64,000 nt of DNA from Trichostrongylus colubriformis (GCA_963978905.1 OZ022261.1:16031475-16095474); one strand, 5' to 3'. Positions 12,884 through 24,480 are shown, counted from the stretch's first letter. Translations and numbers: made by a program. The notes: a model not told the origin generated them from the letters alone.

Positions 12884-13308
12884 TCCTTGAAGGAATCATC
12901 CATGAGAAAAGTTTCTCTGTCACTCATATATTTATGTTGTACTTACCTAATGTGGGCCTCTCTGTAAAGTTTCACGTGAAAAAATGTGAATCCGGCTAAG
13001 ACACAGCACCTCAAAGTCTCGGCCGGGTGGGCGAGGCCTCCGAGCAGGTAGCGCCGTGTTTGGAGACGCATTCTAGGGACAGAAGGTTACGTAAACAGCC
13101 CAAATCTTCGTTCCCAACCGCGGCGGATGACGGGACGGGGCTTTTAATCGGAGGCCCCGCACATCCGCCCAAGAATTTGGGTGCTGTATCTCAGCCGAGT
13201 TCTCATTTTTCGCGTGAAACTTTGCATGCGGTGCATACTAGACAAATGCAAAAAATATGAGAGTAACAAAGAAACTCATCTTTCCGTAGACGATTCCTTT
13301 GAGGATTC
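12884..13308. repeat. Foldback MITE, family 3
   Basis: Arms of about 125 bp (12884-13010 and 13180-13308) are inverted: the left contains gtttcacgtgaaaaaatgtg and the right catttttcgcgtgaaactttg. A shorter inverted pair (cccaaatcttcgttc / aagaatttgggtgc) lies inside. A solo arm of the same family is at 1673-1830. Confidence 0.75.
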
Positions 13309-13930
13309 TTGCAAGTTCTTGAAGGATCGACAAAATGTTCCGGAAGATAGGCATGAATTCGGAATGTATGTTCTTTACAAAAAGTTGCACTCCAATGAAA
13401 TACTTCTACAAACATATCACGTGTCAGAGATAACAATTCCTGTGGGGTTTCCCCAACTCTTGCCGCGCTATGTTCTTCTATTCGAGGCTCCTTCTGCCAC
13501 TGGTGTTCTGCTTGATGAGATGTTTGTTTTGTTTACCGTCGTATGACCTCTCCGTTTTTACGACAAAAAATAAGTATAAAACAATTCTAGTGAACCTCAT
13601 TAATCCATTCTATCCGTGGTCATTACAAAGTGCCGCTCAGCATTATCTTCAAACTCTTATGCCCATTGCGATGAGATTTTCATGAGACACCCCTCTTTTC
13701 GAATGGACACTGGTGCTCCTAAGCAAATGCTCGTCCACCACAGCCGTAAACCACACATTTGAAAGGGAAAAATGGAAATCTCTGTCCAGTTGTAATATGA
13801 ACTCATCCAAGCATCCCATGCAAACATGGAAACTATGGGCAACCAACCATTTTTTACCGCAATAGGCTTTTACCTTAAAGACAGCATTAGGGGTAATGTG
13901 GTAAATGAGAAATTCCTGAAAGGAATCAGC

Positions 13931-13979
13931 CTTCTTACACCTATACTTTCACTTACATGGAAAGTATAGGTGTAAGAAA
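13931..13979. repeat. Short hairpin, 20-bp arms, 9-nt loop
   Basis: cttcttacacctatactttc (13931-13950) and gaaagtataggtgtaagaaa (13960-13979) pair along at least 18 bp. It sits within a dispersed repeat also seen near 47.57 kb, where the hairpin is absent, so it was probably inserted. Confidence 0.75.
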
Positions 13980-14304
13980 GCTACCTGTGGCGAAATCCCG
14001 GTGAGAAAGCGTGTCTCCGAACTGTAGATACGGCGTAACGGAGAACACTTGACGCCTTGAATGACAGACCCTGCCTCCTAGGGTCGACTTTGCCGAAGAA
14101 TGACTGATTTGTAGAGTTATGAGCATGATAGCTGAATGATACTTATTATATCGTATTGAAGCCGTATTGATCGGAATGACGTGGTGCTTTACGTGTCAGC
14201 TTTCATGGCGATCACGCCCACCGGTCACTATCGAACATTGGAAGGAATGAAACAATCGAATCACCTCTAACAATGCCTTTAACAGGCAAAAAATACGGAG
14301 CGTA

Positions 14305-14622
14305 TTGGTGAAGGTCGACGAAGTTACTTCTTCCTTCGCTTGGCTCCTCAGAAGCATAATCTATCACGAGGGACTATTGCGAAATTCTGCACACTATGAA
14401 GGATATTTTTGCGAGGATGGAGTGATCAGTATCCATTTCGAAGAACTCAAAAAATTTGGTGAAGATGTCATAGTCTTGCAGCAAAGTAAAACTCTGGCAG
14501 CCCAAGAAAACCTTTTCATCAAGAAGTGCCTTGAAAGGACATATGGGACCCTTTTTTCAAGCTGCTGTCCCAACCACAAACTAATCGAGGCAAAATTACT
14601 GGAAACAGGCAGTTGCAACTGA
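14305..14622 (+). CDS. Unrecognised 105-codon ORF, possibly an exon
   Basis: The frame begins at TTG and ends TGA. It contains EGYFCEDGVISIHFEELKKF and IKKCLERTYGTLFSSCC. It is longer than most spurious ORFs here and has a plausible amino-acid mix, but there is no motif I recognise, no ATG start, and no clear splice borders. It could be an exon, part of a decayed transposon, or chance. Confidence 0.2.
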   Translation: MVKVDEVTSSFAWLLRSIIYHEGLLRNSAHYEGYFCEDGVISIHFEELKKFGEDVIVLQQSKTLAAQENLFIKKCLERTYGTLFSSCCPNHKLIEAKLLETGSCN

Positions 14623-16269
14623 GCAGCTCCATCGCTTCTCTTACTTTCTCTTGAGTTCACATTCATTTGATCCCGAACGTACACTTTTTTCTAGTAATTT
14701 TAGTTTGCGCCGGTTGCTGTGTTCTGCAACCATTTCGGATTTTTTTTATGTAATACCGATATTCCACGGTATACTTTGACTCCTTTGTTTTAACATTTTG
14801 AAATTTGTATTGAACCCTTTATCGCTGTTAGTATTGAAGGGAGAATAAAGCTGCAGAACCTCTGAGTTAGTAAATGGCCAAAGATCCCGCTAGAACTTTT
14901 GTGGAAAAGAAATTTGAATTTTCTGAATTTGGATTTGAGTTTAAAAAAACTGAAATGAATGTCCCGCGCCCATATCATGGTTTTGTGCAAAGCCTCCTCC
15001 TGACCTCACGCTACACCCACTCTACATTTGTGCTCATTGGTCCTACCGACCACGCTAACAGTATGGCTGGCGCAATCTGAATCTGTGGATCTAACCAGCT
15101 AGAATTTTGTGCAAGACACTGATGCAATAAGGCACGGGAAACGAGTAGTCCCGAAATCTGAATTCGGCGCTTGAACATATGCCAACGCCCAAACATCTAA
15201 TATAAATAGGCCTGCACAAGGCTCAAATCTCTTCTGCACGCTTCTTCCTATTGTTTATCCAGTTTCTGCACCTTCCTTCATAAGGTGAAGAGCTCGCTCC
15301 TACGAAGTTATTAGTATTTACTACACTTTCCTATTCACATGATCCTCTTGCTGCCTTACATCTCCGTACTATGGCAACTAGCAATGTGTTGATGACATGA
15401 TCCAGTGGGAGAGGTGAGGGTTCGCCATTCGAATCGAGAAACACAGGAAGAAGAGCGGGCCATAGAGCAAGATCAGAAGACACTTGGATAAGGTTTTACA
15501 AGTATCAAATTGCCCACAGTGTGTGCATGGTAGGCATTCCTTCTTCCTGAATCCTGCAGTGAATTAAGATTGAGGTTTATGCGGTGAACTCATGCTCTAG
15601 CCTGATATTGGTGTCACATGGACACAAAGCTCTTCACTATAACCGATTGGACGTGGCATCTGGGTTGAATATATTCCTATCCCATTCGCCCCTCCTCAGC
15701 CTGTTCCACTCTGGCCATCGAATGACGCGGAAGGGTAACGATGAGATTTGGTTCGTTAATGGTAAGAGGACTGTGTGGGTGTGATCGCGTCGCTGTTACT
15801 TGCAAATGGGAAGAGAAACGCATTCTTCACGCATTCCCGCCACTGAATATGCCGCCACCCCACCTTCTGGTGAGCACAAAAAATGCTTCAACATTATCAC
15901 CCAGATCTGATAAGCGAACACGCATTGCATTTCCGTGAAAGGTAAATACGTCCGTGATTTTAATAGATTTCAGGGTGCAGTGCAATCACAATATTCATGC
16001 ATAAAAGGATGAGATTTCCTTGCTGTTCAGAACCAAGAAATTCACACGCAGAACATTTGCTAAGATCCGACGAGCTTGACTATTCCGAACGAGAAAACTT
16101 TCTTCATCATCATTCTGTGCACGAGGTATTTCTATCTAAGTTTCGATAAAATCTACTTAAAGGATGACGTTGCGATTGTAGCGGACCCCAGGCGACCAGG
16201 AGAGAAAGCTAAAACTTTACAGTAGAGAGCATAGCGCATGGACAACGCAAAAGATGAACAGAGTGAAAA
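14623..16269. other. No gene recognised
   Basis: Small ORFs only. Nothing supports a gene, RNA or complete element. Confidence 0.45.
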
Positions 16270-16425
16270 GACAGGCTATTCCTCATATCCTCATGGAACT
16301 GTGGACTGTGAACAAGGTGTCAAGCTTCTTTAACCAAACGCGCATGACATACGCTGTGGTGCGAGGCTCCTGATAACTTGTTCACAGTCCACAAGTCCAG
16401 GACAACCAAGAAAAAAAGAAACCCT
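16270..16425. repeat. Inverted-repeat element (family 5), copy a
   Basis: tggaactgtggactgtgaac and gttcacagtccacaagtcca are inverted repeats around 70 bases; the related copy is at 48190-48310 (attgtggattgtgaac / gttcacaattccaag). Confidence 0.75.
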
Positions 16426-16447
16426 TCAACCTCATCGACAGTCGATG

Positions 16448-16524
16448 GGGTGTATATCGCTAGGACAGAACCGTCGCGTGGCCGTGTTCGGCACGCGACG
16501 TTTCTGTCCTAGCGATATACACCC
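16448..16524. repeat. Hairpin, 33-bp arms with one mismatch, 11-nt loop
   Basis: Left arm gggtgtatatcgctaggaca... (16448-16480) and right arm ...tgtcctagcgatatacaccc (16492-16524) pair at 32 of 33 positions. It is fixed between two repeat families. Confidence 0.85.
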
Positions 16525-16529
16525 GGTGG

Positions 16530-17200
16530 AACCTTATGCGTGGCGCGTCTCACAACGAAGCCGGCCAACTCCAGAAGCCCTCCAGTTGGATTGTCGGCAC
16601 CGAGTACTCCTACGAAGGGGCCTCCGAAATTCAGCACTTTACGGGGGGAGCGTTATCTTCCATGCGTTACAGCATGGATTAATACTCAAGAAACTACGGA
16701 ATAATGATGGAAAAGCTAACACGGTCTTCTTTCATATCTGATTAGGTTGCAAACACGTAAGCTGATGCTAGTGAGCCACTGTGCGAACAGAAAAGCGTTT
16801 TAAATACAGTAGATAAGTTTTCAAAGATCGTGGAAAAATCTCGTCACTTCGACGAAAAACAAAACGTCCTCTATCGGCTTGCTTAAATATAACTTCTTTC
16901 TTTCCAAAGAAGTGGTTAGATCGAGCAGTCATAAGAAAGCGGCAACCATGTAGAAGAGGCACTGGAAAACCGCTCTCACAAAGCTACGTTTGAAAAAAGT
17001 TACGATCATCTAAATCGAAGCCCTTTGAAATTTTTCCATTTGTTCCGTTTTTTCTAAGATATGGTACAGTCCAAATAGTTATTAGAGAGCGGTAAGCTCT
17101 TAGATAACCGTGCGGGAAATCCACATATCTCAATTTGATGAAGGGCTGACGATTGATATTGCACGAAATGGAAAAAGTCGACATTAAATCGCCATGCTAT
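16530..17200 (+). repeat. Dispersed repeat family 6, copy a
   Basis: It begins near aaccttatgcgtggcgcgtc and includes gtgccggcac-type and aagctgatgctagtgagccac stretches that recur at 22765-23085 (inverted), 50625-50935 and 56800-57640. No coding potential is recognised. Confidence 0.65.
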
Positions 17201-17789
17201 CTGAACACAGTGCTTTCAAAGGAGATGGCCAGATGTTTGGAAAATGGGGATGAGTTCGCGCTAGATCGGTGAATATGATGGACCAGTAAGGGCTTCGGCG
17301 TGCAACTATTATACTTCAATCACTGGAGGAGGATTTGTGGAAAATGCGCTTGGGCATAGCTGCCCCGAGGGGTCGCCTGGCACCCATTTTTGGAGGTTTT
17401 TTTCAAGTCAAGGCTACTTGAGGTGGTCAACTAAGTTTGTTTGTTGAGGTCCAGTACTAGTGGATATTCCCTGCAAGTATGGACGCTCATCGCTGTCTGC
17501 CGTTTTAGTTAAAGCGAATTGATCAGTTGAAAATTCGAGCAACTCTTTTTCATTTCTGCATTTCTGAAACCAGGGGTTTCTTGCTGGGACTCGATTAAAC
17601 AAGTGCTCATAAAGTGAAGTCAACCAAAAAGTGCCATTTACGCAGCACTTTGAAATTTCCCTATAATTCGAAGACCTCGTGGCATCCCTAGGAAAGCATA
17701 TATTCAGGAAGCGCAACTTTTTATCTATCTAAAAAGCATAATATGTAAGCTGGTTTATGGTAACGCGCTCTGAGATTTAAATTCGAATT

Positions 17790-17833
17790 TGTCTTGTGAA
17801 CGCGGAAAACCGGCCGGAACTTTCCCTACAACC
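17790..17833. mobile_element. Isolated mariner-like terminal repeat
   Basis: ccggaactttccctacaacc followed by TA resembles the right ends of the mariners at 7185 and 39032. No matching left end was found upstream, so this is a solo or heavily decayed end. Confidence 0.45.
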
Positions 17834-19916
17834 TAATAGAGAATTACGCAGCCATTGCGGAAACCGAAGCGCCAATGGATTAAGGTATGGGACTGCGCTG
17901 AAAAGAGTTCACATTAATTGGGAAGATTGAGTCCCATCGCGATGGAGCGCGACTCTTCTTAACCCTTAATTTTTCATCTTTTATCACTGCCGCATTACTC
18001 GTATGACTTTTATCCGTATCTATTTTACTATATTAGCTAATATCTGCCAATCCTTAGCCTTTTCTACTCCATCCTTACTTTCTTCCTATTTATCGCTTCC
18101 TTTTATACTTCTCCTCTGTCATCAAAACAAAGATTTTTGTTAGGTTCTTTTGTTGGGTACTTGTTTCTTCTGTTTGAGAGGAGCTTGGTCTCAGTTTTTT
18201 TTACTGTAGACTTTTATTTCCTTGATGAATCGCGTTGACTGAGAAGAAAACCATAAAAGTAGCGGAACCTGTAGAAGGTGGAGTGTCATATTTGGGCCCC
18301 TTCTGGGTCCAGAGACGTGAATGCTTGCATTCCTATCCTTTGGTGCTGAAATAATAGATATCGAATTTTGTTAGATCCTCCTTCAAGGACTTGTTTTCTC
18401 TATGACAAAAGGCGAAGGTGGTCCTTCTCGTAGCTGTATCACAGTAATCCAAGCCAACTCTTCCTTCTTATTATTGTAGCATAATTCAAAGTCATGTGCT
18501 ATATGCGAAATCCACGAGAAAACTGTCTTCGGTGTTCAAGTGGTCTCAGTAGTACATCCCCGTTCTCACCCCTTTCTTCCATTCCTCGCCTGTGTCACTT
18601 GAGCCCCACCCCAAAGGCAAATTAGAAATCTTTCATCACCATTATCGACAACTTTGGTGCAAACCATTTTGATGGGAACCCAATGGGGGAGAGGGGAGCG
18701 GAGTCGTGACAGTTTCCACGTCTTTTCACGACTTCATGCTCGATCATGCTTATCCACCACATCCCTATAACTTGGTCGCTTAATATGCCATCAATTGTGC
18801 TTCTCCATCTACAATGTGTTAAGGGACACTAGATGGAAGAAAAAACCCATCTCTCACTCCTATTTAATCGACGCTGTATTTAACAGATAATATTCTGCAC
18901 AAAGCAAGGAATTTCGAGCGAATCGGCGTCCATCGCGCTGTCATAGAACTTTCTTTAATCTTAGCTAGTCAGTGAAGCGGCACACTACCCCTTTTCGGCC
19001 CTTCGCACTGCTACCATTGATTGCAGTCGGTATCCACTCATAGCACATGATGCTGTTGATTTTCTGCTTTTATACCTGTGCTCATCCCCATGGTATGCTC
19101 CCTAAAGGGCTCTAAACCTTCTGGCCAAAAATAAATATTTGTATCCATCGGTGACACATGATGCTGTAGAATTTCAATTACTGCGACCGTACTCACTCAA
19201 TAGTGTGGTCCATAGCCAGTTCCCAGCCTTCTGCACGAAGACTGGGATTTTCCAAATATCTATCGACAGTGCATAACGCCATGGAATTGAAGTTTCCATA
19301 GGGTCACTCAGCAGTATGGTCTATAGGCCATTTACGGACTTTTGCACAAAAACCAACATTCACTTGACTCTAATTTTCTCTCTAGTTTCTTCATATTACT
19401 TCAGGTTTTACGCGGTCCCTAGACCGGTCTTCAAACTTACCCTAATGAAAGCAAATTTGTTGAGCGGGTTTGCAAGGTTGCCGCTTACCAACTACTTTTT
19501 GAACCCTACCACATCTTCAAAAAAAATTTCTGAAGGAAGCCGCTGGATTCTGCTTGACTGGAGTGATTTATAGAGAGACACGCAACCACAATGGAAACCA
19601 AGGGACCAAGAGTTTGCGAGTTTTTTTAAAGGTACAGATATTCGTGCCCTAATTTAGTATCGGGAAGATACCGCGCCCCGCGGTGATCGCCGCGTCGCTA
19701 TCGCAATGGTGACACGGCAATCGTAGTGGAGCGCATTACATAGCTTCTATTGGGCTTCTAACTTCTCTATCCCTGTTTTTTCATCTTTTATCCATGCCGC
19801 ATAACTTGCATGACTTTTAGACCTTCTCCTTTGTCATTATAGGACGAGCACATTGTCATGGTCGGCAACGCTTTCGTTCGGGATATAACTATTGAATTTT
19901 TGTTAAATTCTTATTT
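17834..19916. other. No gene; scattered repeat pieces
   Basis: Fragments of a repeat around cgcgatggagcgc and gacacggcaatcgtagtgga recur at 17.9, 19.7, 22.35, 50.95 and 57.8 kb. No coding exon is recognised. Confidence 0.5.
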
Positions 19917-21277
19917 CTCTTACAAGGGAGGGTCATCAGGTCAGTCCGGCCTTTTGCGATGGGATGTATACCACTGTACTCGTCTTGGGACGAGAAACTC
20001 AAATCTGCCTTCCAAATTTGCGAAACGATTCTGTGAGCAAAGTTATGAAGGGTAGTCTCCCGACATGGTCGACTCTCTCTCTCTCGCATGTTCGCATGAG
20101 TGGACGTGGAATGCTAGCACAGCAAGGTGAGTTGTGGTGTACTGGATACGATGGTTGTTTCACAGGAGATGGGTCGCAGGTTCGCATCCTTTGTGCGACT
20201 GCTCCTTTGCTTTTTCTCCCTTCAGCTCATATGAACCCAGAAAGTGCGTATTAGTAAGTATTTGAAAGGTTTACCTCTTCATTAAACATCAAGAGGGGAC
20301 AAAATTTCACGTTTCCTGATTTATGCATTTTTTTCAAGACTTTCATTTATAGAGGGCATGTGGTACGTTATATCCTGTAGACTTGAACAGAGCGTACAGT
20401 TGTACAGATAAGTATGTGGTATAAGGTGACGTAGCGTTGTCTAGCAGAGAAAAACAGTAGTTTCTCTCATACTCAATCCCAGTGTTCTGCCCAAAGCTAG
20501 TGTTGGCGTACTTGTTGAAGGACTTCGGTTCCTGTGAAGTGAGACGTCTGCCTTCTCGGAAGGACACCTTTAGTGCACACCCTGGCGAATATGAAACACC
20601 TCTTCAATATTGTTTCCCATCTGAAGTGGTTGAGGGCTCCGACTGCTGTGTGTGTGGAAATTTTTTCTTTATTCGTTGTGCACACTGTGAGAGATTGTAC
20701 TGTTTCGCCCACTTTGTGCAGGAATACCACATGTGTTCGTAAATTACTGGTTTTCAAATATTCTTATTCTTCTATCTTCTGTTCTTATGTTATTCTTCTG
20801 TTCTTAATATGTTCTTCAAATATCTCCTATTCACCATATGCCCTCTATAAATGAAAGTCTTGAAAAAATGCATAAATCAGGAAACGTGAAATTTTGTCCG
20901 CTCTTGATGTTGAATGAAGAGGTAAACCTTTCAAATACTTACTAATACGCACTTTCTGGGTTCATATGAGCTGAAGGGAGAAAAAGCAAAAGAGCAGTCG
21001 CACAAAGGATCCGAACCTGCGACCCATCTCCTGTGAAACAACCATCGTATCCAGTACACCACAACTCACCTTGCTGTGTTAGCATTCCACGTCCACTCAT
21101 GCGAACATGCGAGAGAGAGAGAGTCGACCATGTCGGGAGACTACCCTTCATAACTTTGCTCACAGAATCGTTTCGCAAATTTGGAAGGCAGATTTGAGTT
21201 TCTCGTCCCAAGACGAGTACAGTGGTATACATCCCATCGCAAAAGGCCGGACTGACCTGATGACCCTCCCTTGTTAG
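19917..21277. mobile_element. Large foldback element: 445-bp inverted arms around a 470-bp core
   Basis: The arms 19917-20361 and 20835-21277 are almost exact reverse complements; a 96-codon frame in one (19964-20254) reappears on the opposite strand in the other (20942-21232) with only two residue differences. Each arm contains a tRNA-like promoter pair (box-A-like tggtgtactggatacga and box-B-like ggttcgcatcc). The core 20362-20834 is single-copy here and carries the Cys/His cluster frame. A transcript across it would fold into a long hairpin. Confidence 0.85.
20482..20742 (+). CDS. Cys/His-cluster ORF in the core of the foldback element
   Basis: The frame ends in CCVCGNFFFIRCAHCERLYC then FAHFVQEYHMCS and a TAA. 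The spacing C-x2-C-x6-C-x2-C-x4-C-x2-H-x5-H-x-C resembles an AN1-type zinc finger. The N-terminal 50 residues show nothing recognisable. It may be a C-terminal exon captured between the inverted arms or a piece of an element-encoded protein. The zinc-site pattern is seen; function is unknown. Confidence 0.45.
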   Translation: MFCPKLVLAYLLKDFGSCEVRRLPSRKDTFSAHPGEYETPLQYCFPSEVVEGSDCCVCGNFFFIRCAHCERLYCFAHFVQEYHMCS

Positions 21278-21818
21278 ACGCCTCTGTTCCGGAATAAGTG
21301 CTGAGTTTTGCTAGGTTCCTATATCTCTTATTTTGTCAGGAGTTTGGCCTCACTGTTTTTTTTTCGACGGTAGTCTCTTAATTTCCTTGATGAATCGCAT
21401 TGGCGGGGTGGAAACTACAAAAACAGTGGAACCTGAAGGAGGGGGGGGGGATAGTAGGAGGCTTCCTTGTGGAGAGGAGTCGTGTTTTTTGGGAATTTTC
21501 CTCTACGCCACTTTTGACCATGGTTCGGGCTCCTAGTTCTCGGTTTTTCCGTCGTTTTGTTTGCTTCAATCTGTACTGTTAACCTGCTGAGCACAAGTAC
21601 TCTACTGCAACTACCTCCAGACCTGCCAAATTTACCCCTGCCGGGTTTCCATCCGAGTAGTTTGCAGGGGCTCTGCTGCGAGACGGTGCGGCGGGGTTCG
21701 AGTCGAAACCAATCAGCAGATTACTTAGGGATGTCATCACAAGACACGTACATCATAGATAATACTACGGAACAGGGTCAAGCATGGTGTCGGGGAATTT
21801 AAAAAAAAAAACAATTCC

Positions 21819-22050
21819 CCTCTTCACAAGTATGCTGAGTTATGGGCAAAATCTTCGATGTCGGACGGAACTCGAACCCGCATTCCATGCTTTCCGGGCA
21901 AATGTGCTAATCCATTACACTACCGACACCCCTTCACCTTAACTCAGCTTAGTGGTATATTTGGATGGAAGCAAAAGCAAATGGAAGCATAGAGTGCGCG
22001 TTAGAGTCCCGTTCGACACCGAAGATTTTGCCCATAACATACTTGTGACA
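21819..22050. repeat. Inverted pair of tRNA-like units
   Basis: cacaagtatgctgagttatg...atcttcgatgtcgg and ccgaagattttgcccataacatacttgtg are inverted. The left half contains the tRNA-like 72-mer at 21858-21929, and the right half a weaker inverted copy of it. It looks like head-to-head tRNA-derived SINE or MITE units. Confidence 0.65.
21858..21929 (-). other. tRNA-like sequence (probable tRNA-derived repeat or pseudogene)
   Basis: Read on the minus strand it has a 7-bp acceptor stem (GTGTCGG with CCGACAT), a D-arm with GTAATGGATTAGC, an anticodon stem with a mismatch around loop CCGGAAA, and a T-arm GCGGGTTCGAGTTCCGT. The position before the anticodon is C, not the invariant T. With GGA as anticodon it lacks the long variable arm of tRNA-Ser. 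So it is tRNA-derived, probably not functional. Confidence 0.5.
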
Positions 22051-22764
22051 ACTTTCGCATCGCGAGCTGCGGCGAAAATCAGCAGCTATCAACATTCAAA
22101 AATATCAAGATCCCCCTCTTCATTTTCGTGGTTTCAATAGTTTTCTACCTAGTTAGTGTGATTTACCGGGATAATTAAGAGCTTTTGGAGAAAAACTGAA
22201 ACCAAACTCGTGGCGGAACCGAACGTCGGTGATCATGGGTCGTGTGCTTATCGTCTAATGGATGAGAAGGAGGATAAAATGTCATACAAGTAATAGCAGC
22301 AAGGATAAAGGATGAGAAAGAAAGGTAAAAAGGTTAGAAAGTGAATAGAAATTGGATAACGCGCTCCATCACGATTGCCGCTTTCCTATTGCAATGCCGA
22401 CGATGCAGACGTAATGGACCGTGTCATCTTCTCTGTATCAAATCCGCGCATATTTTGGATTCTGAAATTGTTTATTCTGCTAAAACTCATTTTTCCGAAA
22501 TAATAAAAAATTGTTTTAATTACAACTCCCTTACCCTGATTTTTGGTTTCTTGGTTTCCTCAGTACTGCGTAGTTTTCTATACTAAACAAATCCAGTAGA
22601 GGAGAATTTAGAAATATTTTGTACTCACTACAGACTCTCGTAACTTCCTTCAAACATAATTTTACAAAAGCGGACTTCTGATGCAAGAGCTACGAAGCTG
22701 CCCTCTTTCCTTGATTTTTTGGAAACAAGTATAGAGTGTGTCTGAAATTCTTCCAGTACACATG

Positions 22765-23085
22765 CTATGCTCACGTAAAGACCACATAAGCTACTTGGCC
22801 GCCTTCGTTGTGAGATGCGCCATTTATGAGAAATCTATTCACATTTAAGTGAGCACAGTTGCTTTGCAGCCCCAGCAAAATATGGAAGTATGTAGCCCAT
22901 ATCACATAATTTTTCATTTTCATCCCACAGATTTCTTGAGTATTTATCCACGCTAGTACCCGTAGATAGATACCACCGTTGATCGGTGAATCTCGGAGAT
23001 CCCTCTGTACGTGTTTTCCGTGCCCTGATACCACCGAAAGGGCACTGGCGTTCGCCAGCCTCGTTGTGGGTCGCGTTATGATACA
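22765..23085 (-). repeat. Dispersed repeat family 6, copy b (inverted)
   Basis: tgttttccgtgccctgatac...cctcgttgtgggtcgcg is the reverse complement of the left part of 56800-56930 (cgcgacccacaacgaagccaa). Confidence 0.6.
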
Positions 23086-23587
23086 GTAAGAAGGAGAAGA
23101 TCAGTATCCGTAAATTCTGGATCTTCTACATTAGAAGAGTGGTTCGTTTCGCCTCAATCTCTGACGAACCACTGTATTTCGTCAACCCTTGAGGCTCTCC
23201 AGTGAGAAGAGGGATGACGAAATAGGAGAATCTATTATAAGTTAGTGTAAAGGAGGAAACTCTCTCAAATCTAAGTGAGAATAAAGCAATTCGTTCCCAA
23301 GGCATAAAAGCTGTATAATTGAATAAAAATTGGGAAGTTGATGGGGAACTTGGGGAATGATAATCAAATAAGAATACAATCCCATATAATACAATCTTAT
23401 ATAATACACAGCATTGTGAAGTTGGAGCACTGTTACTACAGCAAGGAGGAGCATGAAACTTTATAAATATATATATGTACTGAGGGAACAACGTATTGAA
23501 TAGAAACCAATAAGGGAACCTTACAAATTTAAGTATGTTTACCTTGGTATTGTATGTAGAATACTATTAACTAGATCCTTTATTTTA

Positions 23588-24480
23588 CTAACTACCTTCA
23601 ATGCCATATTTATAAGTTATAAACTTATTCTTATATATACATTCAAGAATATTAACTGCAATGTAACTTCTTTCATATTCATTACCTGTTAAAGTGTATA
23701 TCATTTCTTTAAGTTTGTTAAGAAAGGCTTCAAATCTAGTACAAGTGCTAGCGATTGTAAGGGTTTCAGTGTATATAACAGCTCCTTTGATAGACCTAGA
23801 AATATTGGAGTTGCTAAGGGGGAATCTTAGTGCTTTGAAATTAAAGTCATCAGTTTTGTTGTATAGTTCAGTATAGATTCTATTTTCCTTCATATAAATG
23901 GTCATATCTAAATAATGGCTATGGTAGTCCATGTAATGTGTCTTTTTGAGCTCTAGTTTATTACGTTATATTTCTACCAACTGAATGTCTATATCAACTT
24001 GGCTTTGATTGTGAATCACTAATAAGTCATCCATGTATCGATAAGGCATAAAGAGTTTTATTTCTTCAAATTTAACACGTTTGGAATAACTATATTCCAT
24101 GTAGGAGAGGGGGAGATCCGCTAATAATGGGCTAAAATTACCTCCTTGTGGTACCCCTCTATTTTGTTTGTATATGCGATCACTAAAGACACAGTAACTG
24201 TTATTCAAAATATATTCGGTGAAGTAAAGTAAATCATTTATATTGTAGTACCTATAATTATTTTTATGGTCTCGCAATTACTATAAAATACATGGTATCC
24301 GTTTGTTGCTATGTGTGTTTTGCTAGAGTTTTTGAAACATAGAATTAACAGGTCTTTAATATTGCTTATAATGAGGTTGTGTTCCAAATTGGTAAACATG
24401 TCGGTGAAATCAGCTGTGTATAACTTCAAGCTATCATACGAAATATTTGTAAGGGTGCACTATTCCCCTGGTGTTCTTGG
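23588..24480 (-). pseudogene. AT-rich reverse transcriptase remnant, Penelope-like
   Basis: Three minus-strand pieces read in order. 24238-24429 has ADFTDMFTNLEHNL (motif A). 23966-24277 has NRGVPQGGNFSPLLADL (motif B) and YRYMDDLLVIHN (motif C). 23588-23932 has FNFKALRFPLSNSNISRSI and a GNEYERSYI tail. The order and the F-x-F-x-x-x-R-F-P...N-I-S-x-S segment fit Penelope-like elements better than LINEs. The catalytic Y-M-D-D is intact, but frames shift near 23935 and 24240 and both ends are missing. The stretch is clearly more AT-rich than its surroundings. Confidence 0.65.

Noticed and set aside
16740..17833. A complete mariner between aggttgcaaac near 16744 and the TIR end at 17833
   Set aside because: The left sequence does not match the right TIR beyond the first few bases, and no transposase motif lies between.
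19964..20254. 96-codon ORF
   Set aside because: It is repeated in inverted form at 20942-21232, is part of a foldback arm, and contains tRNA-like sequence rather than a protein domain.
21858..21929. Functional tRNA gene
   Set aside because: Wrong base before the anticodon, a mismatch in the anticodon stem, and no long variable arm for the apparent Ser anticodon.
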